This document shows, piece after piece, positions 1 through 9,036 of a stretch of DNA of 64,000 bases (the first letter of the stretch is position 1; each line of letters opens with the position of its first letter). The notes under the pieces are model-generated. The model saw nothing but the letters and a program-made list of their open reading frames with translations, was not told the DNA's origin and did not search any database. The translations under genes and the position numbers were made by a program. This DNA is from Arthrobacter glacialis (GTDB taxonomy: Bacteria; Actinomycetota; Actinomycetes; Actinomycetales; Micrococcaceae): contig NZ_PPXC01000003.1 in NCBI RefSeq assembly GCF_002909445.1, forward strand, positions 326,277 to 390,276. Direction: 5' to 3'.

Positions 1-690
1 GTTCGCTCTGAGCCAAACATGGCGCAGCTTCCTGCGCCGTATTTTCATAGTGTTACGTACGTTGCGCCGCCGTTCCGCCCGGCCCAAACCCTTCTGGTGG
101 CGCCTTCGCCAGGGCGGCTTTGCCTTGATGCCCAAAAGAGGCATTATTGCCGTCTGGGCAGGCAACCTGCCCTCGTGCTCCATGGCCCGCAGAATCATCG
201 CCACAGGGTCATATCCGCGGCGCCGCCATCCGCTGCCGGTGCTGGGCACGGGCACCACGACGAGCATTCTGGTGGTGGGCGGATCCACCGAGTCGAGCAG
301 GGCACTCATGGCACGGGACATGGCGCGGCTCAAGGGTGCCGCCAGCTCGGTGCGCCCATGGTTCTTGAACGCAAGGATGGTCTCAGCCAGGGCGTCCCGG
401 TACACGCCCGCCGCCACGACGGGCAAAAGCGAACGCCCCATTACTCCCACCAGCGCATCTGCGCGTTGCTCTGCCCGAAAAGGTTCAGCCGTGTGCTGGC
501 GCAGCACGGCGGAACACGCCGGGCAGAGCGCTTGATCCTCCCTACCACACACCACGCATTCAGCCGGCAGGATCAGGTACAGGAAATCCCGCCAGGCAGA
601 TTCGCCCCACAACCACAGCCGCATCCACAGCCGGCCAGCTGGCGCCCTGTGCAATCCCGCCCTGGCGATCGGCGCACCCGGATTCTCCAT
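1..690 (-). CDS. comF: ComF family phosphoribosyltransferase-like protein, C-terminus cut by window edge
   Basis: The minus-strand frame stays open from an ATG at 690 (alternative ATG at 624) to the window edge, giving about 230 visible residues. Near the N-terminus is a zinc-ribbon pattern, CVVCG followed by CPACS. Later come the ComF/PRTase features VVPVPS, RRRGYDP and the conserved HQKGLGRAERRRNV stretch. The PRPP-binding loop that ends the family lies beyond position 1. ComF proteins are linked to DNA uptake in competent bacteria; in actinobacteria the role is unproven. The gene sits downstream of lpqB in the same direction, as in the conserved mtrA-mtrB-lpqB-comF order. The start choice is uncertain because neither ATG has a strong ribosome binding site. 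Confidence 0.85.
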   Translation of the reverse strand, partial: MENPGAPIARAGLHRAPAGRLWMRLWLWGESAWRDFLYLILPAECVVCGREDQALCPACSAVLRQHTAEPFRAEQRADALVGVMGRSLLPVVAAGVYRDALAETILAFKNHGRTELAAPLSRAMSRAMSALLDSVDPPTTRMLVVVPVPSTGSGWRRRGYDPVAMILRAMEHEGRLPAQTAIMPLLGIKAKPPWRRRHQKGLGRAERRRNVRNTMKIRRRKLRHVWLRAN

Positions 691-830
691 GCACCCAGCA
701 TGGACCCTTGCGGCGGCCACGCGCCCCGATAGGGGGCCGCTTGTGGACACGCACGGCCGTGGCAGTGGCTGTGGATTACTGATGTGCCGGCGCCGGATCC
801 AATCTTGGATGCCCCGGCCAGCACACTCCC

Positions 831-2585
831 CTAGCCGGAAAAGGAAGCTTGGCGAAGCTCTTTAGCCGCAACTTCCCAATGATTGCCCACGTTGCTGAAA
901 ATCTCGGTGGCTGTTTGGGCATGCACATTCCGCACGCCGGATCCGGCGCTGAGCCATTGGACCCCCTTGAGCGGATCCAATTGAAGGGGACTGCGCACCA
1001 GGTCCAAAAACTCCACGGTGACCAAATCGGCGGCCGAGGGTGCCATCACAGCAAGGGTTGACTCCCCCGCCCACACGCCCAGTGTTGCTGTTCCGCTGTG
1101 GGCGATGGCGATGGGGTCGGTGAGTTCCTTGGGCACATCACCGGATTTGAAGATGCCAGTAATGTTCACGGTACTCACACCGTTGGCCTGGGAAATCACC
1201 AAAGCCCGTGCACCGTCCCGCGAGATCCGCAGCGTGGTGACAGTCTGCCCCACCAACCACGGCACGGTGAGAATCACAGGCTTTCCCATGGTTCCGCCGT
1301 CGTCCGGGTTGATGGCGACCACCTCTCCCGAGCCGTCACCGGCGGCAGTCCAAACCCACCCGTTGGGTGCAAACGACGGCGCGGTGAGGGAATTCCCGGC
1401 CACCGCCACGGTGGGCTGCTTGCCGGGACTGACACTGTAAATCTGGTTGCCGGCTCCCGAGAGGAAAGCGAAGTTGTTTCCCGAGTAGGACATGGCAGGC
1501 GCCGAGGGCAGCAAACCGGCCACGGAGGGCATATTGGCAATGGGGGCAATTTTGGTGCCGTCGTAGGTAACCAGCTCGTTCTTGGCCAGCGCAATTTGGG
1601 TCGCTGAAACGGGCCTGTCGATGATCATCGGCAACACAGCCTGATCTGCTCCGCCCATGTCCACTTCACGGTCGTCAGCCAACAGCTGCAGCTCGGTGAT
1701 GGTGTTCAAACTCTTTTGAAAAGTCATGAGCAGTTGGGTGTGCATTTGTTGGCGCTGCGCCACACTTGTTTCCAGCAAGGGCTGCGCCGTCAAACCGACC
1801 TTGGCAACGCCGTTGTTGACAGGCACCGAGTCCCGTTCCAGGGCAATGCCGCTGGGGAAGGCACTCACAACAGCCCCTTGCAAATAGGGGGCCGGCCCGT
1901 TGAGCATGGTCCTTACAATGGCTGTTGCCGTTCGCGATGTGCGCGAAGCCAACCACCGCACATCCGGCACACCGTAGGTGAAGGTGGGGTCGTAGAAGTA
2001 CAGCGAGACGGGGCTAAAGAGTGTTTGGAACGTCGCTTCAGTCAGCAACAGGCCGTCGGGTGTTTCGGAAATGCGCCATTGTCCGGCAACCAGAACCATT
2101 TTGACCTCGACGCTGGTGGTGGCGCCCTCTGCCGCAGGGGTGCGAACTCCGTCGGCATCCACGGTTGAGAGCACATCCAAGGTCAAGACGAAACTGTCCT
2201 TCTCCGTTCCGGGCTTGGCGGAAAACGTGTCCTTGTAAATCACTGTTCGCTTGTCAGGGGCCCACGACTGCGCCAATCCTGGCGTCAAATACTGTCTGGC
2301 CACCTGAAAATCGTCTGAAATTCCTGTGCCAGATTCAATGAATCCACGAATGATGCTTTCCTGTGCCGCCCCGTCAACAGGTCCAAACTGCTGAAAATCG
2401 ATGTTGACCGAATTGTCCCGCGGCGACAAGGGATCGCTCTTTCCCACGGGGCCATCGGTGGGAATGGTGGCGCACCCTGCCACGGCAAGGAGTAGGACGA
2501 CGACGGCCATGGCCCACACGGTCATCGCCCGCTGCCGCTGTGCCCGTGCCAGGTGACGTTTTGTGCCCGTCGATGTTCTGCTCAC
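831..2585 (-). CDS. lpqB: Lipoprotein LpqB, GerMN domain and beta-propeller
   Basis: This 584-residue lipoprotein has a signal peptide ending in the lipobox LLAVAGC with the lipidated cysteine at residue 38. A GerMN-like domain lies in the middle and a C-terminal beta-propeller-like region follows, as in LpqB. In mycobacteria LpqB works outside the membrane with the sensor kinase MtrB and modulates MtrA signalling. The GTG start lies inside the end of mtrB with a 4-base GTGA overlap, so the two are probably translationally coupled. An internal Met at residue 21 is a possible alternative start that would still keep the signal peptide. Membership of the mtrA-mtrB-lpqB operon makes the assignment firm. 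Confidence 0.93.
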   Translation of the reverse strand: MSRTSTGTKRHLARAQRQRAMTVWAMAVVVLLLAVAGCATIPTDGPVGKSDPLSPRDNSVNIDFQQFGPVDGAAQESIIRGFIESGTGISDDFQVARQYLTPGLAQSWAPDKRTVIYKDTFSAKPGTEKDSFVLTLDVLSTVDADGVRTPAAEGATTSVEVKMVLVAGQWRISETPDGLLLTEATFQTLFSPVSLYFYDPTFTYGVPDVRWLASRTSRTATAIVRTMLNGPAPYLQGAVVSAFPSGIALERDSVPVNNGVAKVGLTAQPLLETSVAQRQQMHTQLLMTFQKSLNTITELQLLADDREVDMGGADQAVLPMIIDRPVSATQIALAKNELVTYDGTKIAPIANMPSVAGLLPSAPAMSYSGNNFAFLSGAGNQIYSVSPGKQPTVAVAGNSLTAPSFAPNGWVWTAAGDGSGEVVAINPDDGGTMGKPVILTVPWLVGQTVTTLRISRDGARALVISQANGVSTVNITGIFKSGDVPKELTDPIAIAHSGTATLGVWAGESTLAVMAPSAADLVTVEFLDLVRSPLQLDPLKGVQWLSAGSGVRNVHAQTATEIFSNVGNHWEVAAKELRQASFSG

Positions 2586-4540
2586 TGTTCCGCCCTCTCC
2601 GATGCATTGCCGGAATCCTGCCCGGGGACCGACTTGAAGCTGCCCAGGGCGCCCACGACGCCGATGGATCCGGTGTGCGTCATGATGGGGCCCGTGGAAA
2701 GCGAGGGCGAAGTGCCTGCCTGCCCACCGCCGTCGGGCGGAAGCGGGACGGGTGAATGCGTGAGCACCCCACCGCGTTTACGTGGCAGGGTCAGACGGAA
2801 GCAGGATCCTTCGCCGGGGACCCCCCACGCTTCGAGCCAGCCGTCATGCAATCGGGCGTCTTCCATGGCAATGGAAAGACCCAGCCCGCTGCCGCCTGTT
2901 GTACGGGCCCGGGCAGAGTCGGCCCGCCAGAATCTGTCAAAGACGTGCCCCAAAGCCGAGGGCGACATGCCAATGCCGTAGTCTCGCACCGCCACCGCCA
3001 CAGCAGTTTCATCGGCTGATACAAAGATCTTCACGGGGTTGCCTTCGCTGTGTTCCACCGCGTTGAGGACCAGGTTGCGCAAGATCCGATCGATCCGCCG
3101 TGAATCCATCTCAACAACACATTTGTGGTTGCGCAGCCGGGTCACCACCGACAACTCGGTTGAGTTGGCCTGCGCCACGGGAGTTGCGCCGTCGATCACG
3201 GAATGGATCACGGAGAAAATGTCCAGCGATTCCGCGTCCAGATCGGCCACGCCTGCATCAAAACGGGAGATTTCCAGCAAGTCCGCCAGCAAAAGCTCAA
3301 AGCGCTCCACCTGATGGAAGAGCAACTCCGAGGACCGCTTGTTGATGGGGTCAAAGTCGTCGCGGGCGTCATAGAGGACCTCGGCGGCCATGCGCACAGT
3401 GGTCAGTGGGGTGCGAAGCTCGTGGGAAACATCCGAGACGAAGCGCTGCTGCATGTCCGAGAGGGCGGCCAGGGCCGTGATCTGGTCCTGGAGCGAGGTT
3501 GCCATCTTGTTGAAGGAGGTAGCCAGCCTGGCCATCTCATCCTCGCCAGTGACCTGCATGCGTTCCTCAAGCTCACCGGCGGCCAATTTCTCGGAAACGG
3601 CTGCCGCCTGGCTGACGGGGTTCACCACTGTCCGGGTGACGTACCAAACGATGGCACCAATGAGCAGCAGCAAGATGCCGCCGGCAATCCACAGCACCGA
3701 TTGAATATAGTTCAGTGTTACTTGCGCACTGTTGAGGTCATAGATCATGTACAGCTCGTAGTTGGTGTTGAGCAACTGAACCTGGCTGCCAATCACCACC
3801 GCCGGATGAACGTCAGCACTGCCTGTGGGCAGGGCTATGGACTGCCAAAACTGGCCGTCGGAATCCGCTTGGACGGCTTTGCGCAGCTCACTGGGAATGA
3901 TGGCTGTGGTGACGCCGCCGGAATCCGCGGAACTGACTGCAAGCTTGCTGCTTTGGCCCGGAATCTTGACCATGAGGTACCTGCGGTTGTCGTCTGCACC
4001 GCCCACTTCCAACAACTTCAACGTGTCCCGCACATAGGTGGACACTCGCGGCTGATCACTCAGGCTCGCGTTGGAAAAATCTTCCTGGATCTGGGTTGCG
4101 CCCCTGGCCGATTCCTGTTGGGCCTGAATCAGGCGTTCCTTGAACAAGCCGTTGGAAATCTGGCCGGCCAAATAGCCACCCACACCCACCACTGCCACAG
4201 AAGCAATCAACAGGGTCGTCACCACCGTGCGGAACTGCAACGAGGTGCGCCATCGCCTGACCAAGGACCGCCGGACGTTTCCCGCACCACGAATGATCCG
4301 AGTCACGACCCTACGCAGGCCCTGTCCCACTTTGTGCAGAACGACGGCGGTCATGGCACGGGCAGGCAACGACTCCGTGTCCGTGTTCTCACCCGCCGCC
4401 ACCGCAGCGTCGGCCGGGGTGGAAGCCGGGGTGGAAGCGGCGGGCTGAGTTCCGTCGTCGGGCATGGAATTGGCGTTATCCATGGCGCTCTCGACTGAAC
4501 TGCTGCCGACGCCGTTGTGGTGGTGGCTGTGGTGGCTCAT
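2582..4540 (-). CDS. mtrB: Sensor histidine kinase MtrB
   Basis: MtrB is the membrane sensor kinase of the MtrAB system, which controls cell-wall metabolism and division in actinobacteria. The 652-residue protein has a low-complexity cytoplasmic N-terminus rich in His, Ser and Ala. A membrane segment at about 103-128 is followed by an extracytoplasmic sensor region and a second membrane segment at about 283-303. A HAMP linker precedes the H-box SHELRTP, with phospho-acceptor His373. The ATPase domain shows N493 in its N-box, RDYGIGM at 519-525 and a glycine-rich G2 box near 550. A ~70-residue Pro/Gly/Ser-rich tail follows the ATPase domain. The gene is 34 bp downstream of mtrA and overlaps lpqB by 4 bp. 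Confidence 0.96.
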   Translation of the reverse strand: MSHHSHHHNGVGSSSVESAMDNANSMPDDGTQPAASTPASTPADAAVAAGENTDTESLPARAMTAVVLHKVGQGLRRVVTRIIRGAGNVRRSLVRRWRTSLQFRTVVTTLLIASVAVVGVGGYLAGQISNGLFKERLIQAQQESARGATQIQEDFSNASLSDQPRVSTYVRDTLKLLEVGGADDNRRYLMVKIPGQSSKLAVSSADSGGVTTAIIPSELRKAVQADSDGQFWQSIALPTGSADVHPAVVIGSQVQLLNTNYELYMIYDLNSAQVTLNYIQSVLWIAGGILLLLIGAIVWYVTRTVVNPVSQAAAVSEKLAAGELEERMQVTGEDEMARLATSFNKMATSLQDQITALAALSDMQQRFVSDVSHELRTPLTTVRMAAEVLYDARDDFDPINKRSSELLFHQVERFELLLADLLEISRFDAGVADLDAESLDIFSVIHSVIDGATPVAQANSTELSVVTRLRNHKCVVEMDSRRIDRILRNLVLNAVEHSEGNPVKIFVSADETAVAVAVRDYGIGMSPSALGHVFDRFWRADSARARTTGGSGLGLSIAMEDARLHDGWLEAWGVPGEGSCFRLTLPRKRGGVLTHSPVPLPPDGGGQAGTSPSLSTGPIMTHTGSIGVVGALGSFKSVPGQDSGNASERAEQ

Positions 4541-4574
4541 TGCGTTCTCACCGGCGTTGTACGCTATTCAGCGC

Positions 4575-5249
4575 TTACTGCCCGGCCTTGTAGCCAACAC
4601 CGCGGACAGTCAAGACAACCTCGGGGGCTTCGGGGTCGCGTTCGATCTTCGAACGCAGGCGCTGGACGTGCACATTGACCAGGCGGGTGTCAGCGGCATG
4701 GCGGTAGCCCCACACCTGCTCCAGCAGGAGCTCGCGGGAAAATACCTGCCACGGCTTCCGGGCCAACGCCACCAGCAAGTCAAACTCCAGTGGCGTGAGC
4801 AGTATCCGCTCACCGGCGCGGCGGACGGCATGTCCGGCCACGTCAATGGTGATCTCACCAATAAAGAGCGTCTCGGGAGCCTTGACATCGCCAGGCCGCA
4901 GACGGGCCCGAACCCGGGCCACCAGCTCCGCCGGCTTGAACGGCTTGGCCACGTAGTCATCAGCGCCCGATTCGAGCCCGCGGACCACATCCGAGGTGTC
5001 CGACTTGGCCGTGAGCATGACAATGGGAACATCCGACTCGGCGCGGATCAGCCGGCAAATCTCAATCCCGTCAATTCCGGGCAGCATCAAGTCCAAGAGG
5101 ACCAAATCCGGTTTGTTGGACTGGAATACCTCAAGTGCCTTGGCGCCATCAGCGCAAAAAACGGGGTCAAAACCGTCGTTGCGCAGCACGATGCCGATCA
5201 TCTCGGCCAGTGCCTCGTCATCGTCAACAACTAAAATGCGTGCCTTCAT
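4575..5249 (-). CDS. mtrA: Response regulator MtrA (OmpR/PhoB family)
   Basis: MtrA is the DNA-binding response regulator partnered with MtrB and is essential in several actinobacteria. The 224-residue protein has a receiver domain with acidic pocket D9-D10-D11, phospho-acceptor D53 in LLDLMLPG and K102 in VAKPFKP. A C-terminal winged-helix domain ends RGVGYKAGQ. I chose the ATG at 5249 because it gives the usual family length and the typical MKARILVVDDD start. An in-frame ATG 27 bases upstream (MEVIGKYRT) is the alternative; its GGAGG would sit about 19 bases from the chosen start. It is the first gene of the minus-strand operon. Confidence 0.96.
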   Translation of the reverse strand: MKARILVVDDDEALAEMIGIVLRNDGFDPVFCADGAKALEVFQSNKPDLVLLDLMLPGIDGIEICRLIRAESDVPIVMLTAKSDTSDVVRGLESGADDYVAKPFKPAELVARVRARLRPGDVKAPETLFIGEITIDVAGHAVRRAGERILLTPLEFDLLVALARKPWQVFSRELLLEQVWGYRHAADTRLVNVHVQRLRSKIERDPEAPEVVLTVRGVGYKAGQ

Positions 5250-5599
5250 AGTTCTATATTTGCCTATTACCTCCATATTGTCCCTATCGACGCTCCACAG
5301 CACGTGCCCCAGCTGTGGTTTTTCGGTCCAATTTGCTGCGGACAGGCTGTTTGCGGGCCATTTGTGGGCCGGTGCACCCACAATTGCCCGTGAGGTGCCG
5401 GGCGGGAAAGCGCAGATTGCAACAACTCTTTGGGCATTGCACACACCATTCACACGGTAATTGGTTATCTTCCCGATAGGGTTTGAAGATAGCCACTGAA
5501 GCATTGAAGTGCCTGGGCTGCACCACTCGTTGCCAGCGGGTGCACAGCCGCCACCGGAGCAGTGGATGATTTTTACTGGGGAAACTTTCAGGGAGCACA
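5250..5599. promoter_or_regulatory. Divergent intergenic region upstream of mtrA and the DUF4129/MoxR operon
   Basis: This 350-bp gene-free stretch separates two outward-facing operons, so it must hold promoters for both. The clearest structure is an inverted repeat at 5295-5318, CCACAGC and GCTGTGG with a 10-base spacer, about 50 bp upstream of mtrA. A CAGGGAG ribosome binding site precedes the ATG at 5600. I could not assign -35/-10 boxes with confidence. Confidence 0.6.
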
Positions 5600-7129
5600 A
5601 TGACGCACGAACCGCAGCAGCCACCCGTGGAGCCACAGGGTGACGGGCCACATGCCGGTCCCGGCCACGAGCCGGCTCCCCCGGTCGCTCCTTCGCAGCC
5701 CGCCGCCCAGCCTTGGCAGCAGCCTGTTCAGCCTGTTCAGCCTGTTCAGCCTGTTCAGCCTCAGGGACAGTACCCGCAAAGCCAGCCGCCGCAGTGGGGA
5801 CAGTACGGCCAGCCCGGCCCACAGCAGCCCCCCTACGGCCAGCAACCCCAGTGGGGCCAATACGGCCAGCCCGCTCAGCAGCCCGGCCCACCCCACTATC
5901 CGGGACAGCCCGGCCCACAGCAGGCTTACTATCCGGGACAGCCCGGCCCGCAGCAGCCCCAGTGGGGCCAATATGGCCAACCCGCGCAGCAGCCCGGCGG
6001 CTACAACAACTACATGGCCCCTCCCAAGCCGGGCGTTATTCCGCTGCGCCCCCTGGGTGTTGGCGAGATTCTCGACGGCGCTTTTCAGGCTGCCCGCCGC
6101 AATGGCAAGGCCATGTTTGGCTCTGCCCTGATCTTCCAACTGGTGACAGTGGGAGTAACGCTGGCGGTCATGTTCTTGGCCCTGGGCCAGTTCATGACAT
6201 TGTTCACGGACAGCAACTTCACCTTTGATGAAAACAATCCGCCAGAGTTCGAGTCGATGACGGGTCCGCTGATCACCTTCTCCGTCTCCATCTTGTTGAC
6301 GGCGTTCCTCTCCACCGTGATTCAAATGATTTTGCAAGGTGCCCTGGTGATCCCGGTGATCCGCGCCGTGCTTAATCGCAGGACCTCGTTCGGGCAGATG
6401 TGGCGCCTGGCCAAGCCACGCATCGGCGCCCTGGTGCTGCTGGCGTTGCTGTATGCCGCCGCCATTCTGGTGGCCATTGTGCTGTACACGGCCATAGCTG
6501 TGGGATTGGTCATGGCGTTCGGCGCCAACAGCCCGGGCGCCGCGGTGGGCTTCTCCTTGTTGGCGATCCTGCCGTTCGTGGCAGTCGCTGTATGGATCGG
6601 CACCAAAATGTTGCTGGCCCCGGCCGCGATTGTGGTCGAGAACGTGGGTGTGTTGCAGGGCATCAAACGTTCGTGGGTGTTGACCAACGGGAACTGGTGG
6701 CGGACCTTTGGCACCTCGCTGCTGGCCGGTGTCATAGCAGCCGTGATCAGCGGGGTCATCACCACTCCGGTAAGCCTGATTACTTCCATGGTGATGCCGT
6801 TGATGACCATGGATCCCACCCCTGATCAATTGTTGACCCAAACACTCATAGCCCAGGCGATCTCCGGTGTCATTGGTGCGCTGGTAGGGGCCGTGACGCT
6901 GGCGTTCCAAACAGGTGTCATGGCCTTGATCTACGTTGACTTGCGGATGCGCCGGGACGGTTTCGACATTACGCTGCTCAAGGAATCCGAGTCAGGCAAG
7001 GACGACGGCGGTATCCCCGGCGCTCCCGTTCCCGCCACCATGGTCCCGGGACCCTCCGCAACGGGCGCCACCGGTGCAAGCCCCCAGGACGGCGGAGCGT
7101 ACTTGCCGCCGGGAAACTACGGACAGTAG
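5600..7129 (+). CDS. Membrane protein with Pro/Gln-rich N-terminus and GPDP-type membrane domain
   Basis: The 509-residue protein has two parts. Residues 1-140 are low-complexity Pro/Gln/Gly/Tyr repeats ([22 protein letters not shown]). Residues 150-480 form a multi-pass membrane domain like the membrane part of glycerophosphodiester phosphodiesterase family proteins, with about six hydrophobic segments and no catalytic domain. The function is not established. It is first in a plus-strand operon with DUF4129, DUF4350, MoxR and DUF58 genes, divergent from mtrA, so an envelope role is likely by context. The start follows a good GGGAG site. Arthrobacter-type genomes often carry this gene beside mtrA. 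Confidence 0.8.
   Translation: MTHEPQQPPVEPQGDGPHAGPGHEPAPPVAPSQPAAQPWQQPVQPVQPVQPVQPQGQYPQSQPPQWGQYGQPGPQQPPYGQQPQWGQYGQPAQQPGPPHYPGQPGPQQAYYPGQPGPQQPQWGQYGQPAQQPGGYNNYMAPPKPGVIPLRPLGVGEILDGAFQAARRNGKAMFGSALIFQLVTVGVTLAVMFLALGQFMTLFTDSNFTFDENNPPEFESMTGPLITFSVSILLTAFLSTVIQMILQGALVIPVIRAVLNRRTSFGQMWRLAKPRIGALVLLALLYAAAILVAIVLYTAIAVGLVMAFGANSPGAAVGFSLLAILPFVAVAVWIGTKMLLAPAAIVVENVGVLQGIKRSWVLTNGNWWRTFGTSLLAGVIAAVISGVITTPVSLITSMVMPLMTMDPTPDQLLTQTLIAQAISGVIGALVGAVTLAFQTGVMALIYVDLRMRRDGFDITLLKESESGKDDGGIPGAPVPATMVPGPSATGATGASPQDGGAYLPPGNYGQ
5723..5758 (+). repeat. Four tandem 9-bp units (CCTGTTCAG) inside the Pro/Gln-rich coding region
   Basis: The unit CCTGTTCAG occurs four times perfectly in a row and encodes repeated VQP. 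Because the unit length is a multiple of three, copy-number change would lengthen or shorten the tail without a frameshift. Confidence 0.95.
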
Positions 7130-7141
7130 GTAGTTCGCCCC

Positions 7142-7810
7142 ATGGCACTGCAGCTGATGCAAGCAGCCCTGCGCGCAGTGAGCGTCCCAGTGGTCCCGGA
7201 TGCCGAGGAGGCACGCCGTTGGGCCCAGGAAGAACTTGCCCAAAAGGCGTATCAAGATGCCAAACCAGGCTTGCCGGAGCGCGTTGTGGATTTTCTCAGG
7301 CAAGCCTTCGACGATCTGCTCAACGGTTTGAAGGTGGCCGACGGTGGCCTTGGTTTGAGCATTGTGATTGGGCTGGCCGTCATAGCCATTCTTGTCATTG
7401 TCTTCATCGTCAGACCCCAATTGAACCGCAAGAAAGCGGTTGCCGCGGCGGTGTTTGAGAACGACCATGTGTTGACCAGCGAGCAACACAGCACACTGGC
7501 CTCGGCCGCTGCAGCGGTGGGGGATTTTGGCACCGCCATCAGTGAACAATTCCGCGCTTTGGTTCGCTCCGGTGAAGAAAGAGACATCAGCGTCATGGCT
7601 CCCGGCCGGACAGCGGTGGAGGTGGCCGCCGAACTGCAGCTTGCCTTCCCCGGGCAGGTGTCCGAGCTGAGCAGCGCCGCTGACTTGTTCAATGCCGTGC
7701 GCTACGGACATGTTCCGCCCACGGCTGCCATGTACGAGGAATTGGTTGCCACCTGCCGCAGTGTTGCAGGCGCAAAACCCGTCTATGCGCAGGATTCGAT
7801 CTCCCTATGA
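7142..7810 (+). CDS. DUF4129 domain-containing membrane protein
   Basis: The 222-residue protein has a short N-terminal segment (about 1-70), one strong membrane helix at about 74-95 (IVIGLAVIAILVIVFIV) and a cytoplasmic DUF4129 domain. DUF4129 often has a protease-like (transglutaminase-associated) neighbourhood, but its molecular role is unknown. It lies 12 bp after the Pro/Gln-rich membrane protein. Its stop overlaps the next start as ATGA, indicating translational coupling. Together with DUF4350, MoxR and DUF58 it forms a commonly conserved actinobacterial operon thought to involve AAA-driven maturation of an envelope complex. Confidence 0.85.
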   Translation: MALQLMQAALRAVSVPVVPDAEEARRWAQEELAQKAYQDAKPGLPERVVDFLRQAFDDLLNGLKVADGGLGLSIVIGLAVIAILVIVFIVRPQLNRKKAVAAAVFENDHVLTSEQHSTLASAAAAVGDFGTAISEQFRALVRSGEERDISVMAPGRTAVEVAAELQLAFPGQVSELSSAADLFNAVRYGHVPPTAAMYEELVATCRSVAGAKPVYAQDSISL

Positions 7811-9036
7811 GCAACACTGAGCAGGCATTCCGGGCCGAATCAGCAAGCCCAGCCCACACCATGAAACGGTGGTGGGGTAAGTACAGGTTCTGGCTGATCT
7901 GTAGTGGCGCTTTCATCACGCTTTCGCTGCTGGGATACTTCCTGGGAACCGGCTCTGGACAAACTGCAGGGGCCCTTTCCATCACCAACCCGGCCCCGGC
8001 AGGCGCCCAGGCCGCAGCATCGGTGCTGCGCACTCAAGGGGTCACTGTCACGGCAGCAGATTCGCTGGCAGCCGCCACTGCTGCCTTGGACGCCAATGGA
8101 CCCGGCACCAGCACGGTGTTGTTTTACGACCCCAAGAATCTGCTGTCTTCCGCCCAGGTGGCTTCCTTGTCACTGCGGGCCGAGAAAGCCGGGGCCGCCA
8201 TCGTGGCCATCACCCCGGCCCCCTTGGCAGTGAAAGGCCTTAGCGCCGAAATTTCCAGCAGCGGAACCACCGCGGGCACCCCCACTGTTGCGCCCCAATG
8301 CACGCAGCCGGATGCGGTGGCTGCGGGAATGATCGACGGCAGTGCAGGGAACAACGGCAAGGGTCCACTTCACTTGTACAAGGGCGTGCAAACGTGCTTC
8401 ATGCCGTCTGGAACAGCAGGGACGGCTGGTGGATACTTGGCCGGCAACGGCACAGGCAGTGTTGTGGTGCTCGGCAATGCTGGCATCATCAGCAACCAGA
8501 ATCTGGCCAACCGCGGCAATGCAGCCCTGGCGTTCAGGCTTTTGGGTGACTCACCCAACCTCATCTGGTACACGGCCTCTGTGAAGGACATTCCAGTCGC
8601 GGACCAGCCACCCACCTTGGCCGAGTTCACGCCCGAGTGGATCTTCCCGGCGTCGGCCTGGCTTTTGCTGGTGGCGGTCCTTGGCATGTTGTGGAAGGGG
8701 CGCCGTAACGGGCCTTTGGTGGCCGAACCGCTGCCCGTCATTGTGAAATCATCCGAGACGCTGACGGGACGGGCCCGCTTGTACCAGGACGCCCGGGCTG
8801 TTGAAACGGCCATCCAAACGTTGCGCCAGGCCGCCCTAACCCGTTTGGCGCGCACCCTGCGGTTGGGAAACGCCGCGCCTCCGGCCGCCGTAGCGGAGGC
8901 CGCGGCAGCGGCCACCGGCCGAAAGCAGTTAGACGTGCACGCCTTGTTGCTGGGCGCTGCACCCACATCCGAAAAAGACATGTTGTCCATGGCCGCAGAA
9001 CTGGCGGCACTAGAGGAAGAAGTGGCACAGCGATGA
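7807..9036 (+). CDS. DUF4350 domain-containing membrane protein
   Basis: The 409-residue protein has a membrane helix at about 22-45, an extracytoplasmic DUF4350 domain and a second helix at about 280-300. A cytoplasmic tail rich in Ala and Arg follows. Within the DUF4350 part, residues such as VLFYDPKNLL, SGTAGT and VVVLGNAGIISNQNLANRGNA resemble the GATase-like fold seen in this family. It overlaps the genes on both sides by ATGA, so DUF4129, DUF4350 and MoxR are made in series from one message. No enzymatic activity is known for the family. Confidence 0.85.
   Translation: MSNTEQAFRAESASPAHTMKRWWGKYRFWLICSGAFITLSLLGYFLGTGSGQTAGALSITNPAPAGAQAAASVLRTQGVTVTAADSLAAATAALDANGPGTSTVLFYDPKNLLSSAQVASLSLRAEKAGAAIVAITPAPLAVKGLSAEISSSGTTAGTPTVAPQCTQPDAVAAGMIDGSAGNNGKGPLHLYKGVQTCFMPSGTAGTAGGYLAGNGTGSVVVLGNAGIISNQNLANRGNAALAFRLLGDSPNLIWYTASVKDIPVADQPPTLAEFTPEWIFPASAWLLLVAVLGMLWKGRRNGPLVAEPLPVIVKSSETLTGRARLYQDARAVETAIQTLRQAALTRLARTLRLGNAAPPAAVAEAAAAATGRKQLDVHALLLGAAPTSEKDMLSMAAELAALEEEVAQR

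Noticed and set aside
3203-4498. 431-codon plus-strand open frame opposite mtrB
   Set aside because: Antisense to mtrB, whose kinase motifs are intact.
5250-5918. N-terminal extension of mtrA by more than 200 codons
   Set aside because: The extension is low-complexity, runs antisense into the divergent gene and would make a response regulator twice the family length.
5588-6910. 440-codon minus-strand open frame opposite the Pro/Gln-rich membrane protein
   Set aside because: His/Gln/Gly-rich translation antisense to a membrane-domain gene with ribosome binding site; shadow.
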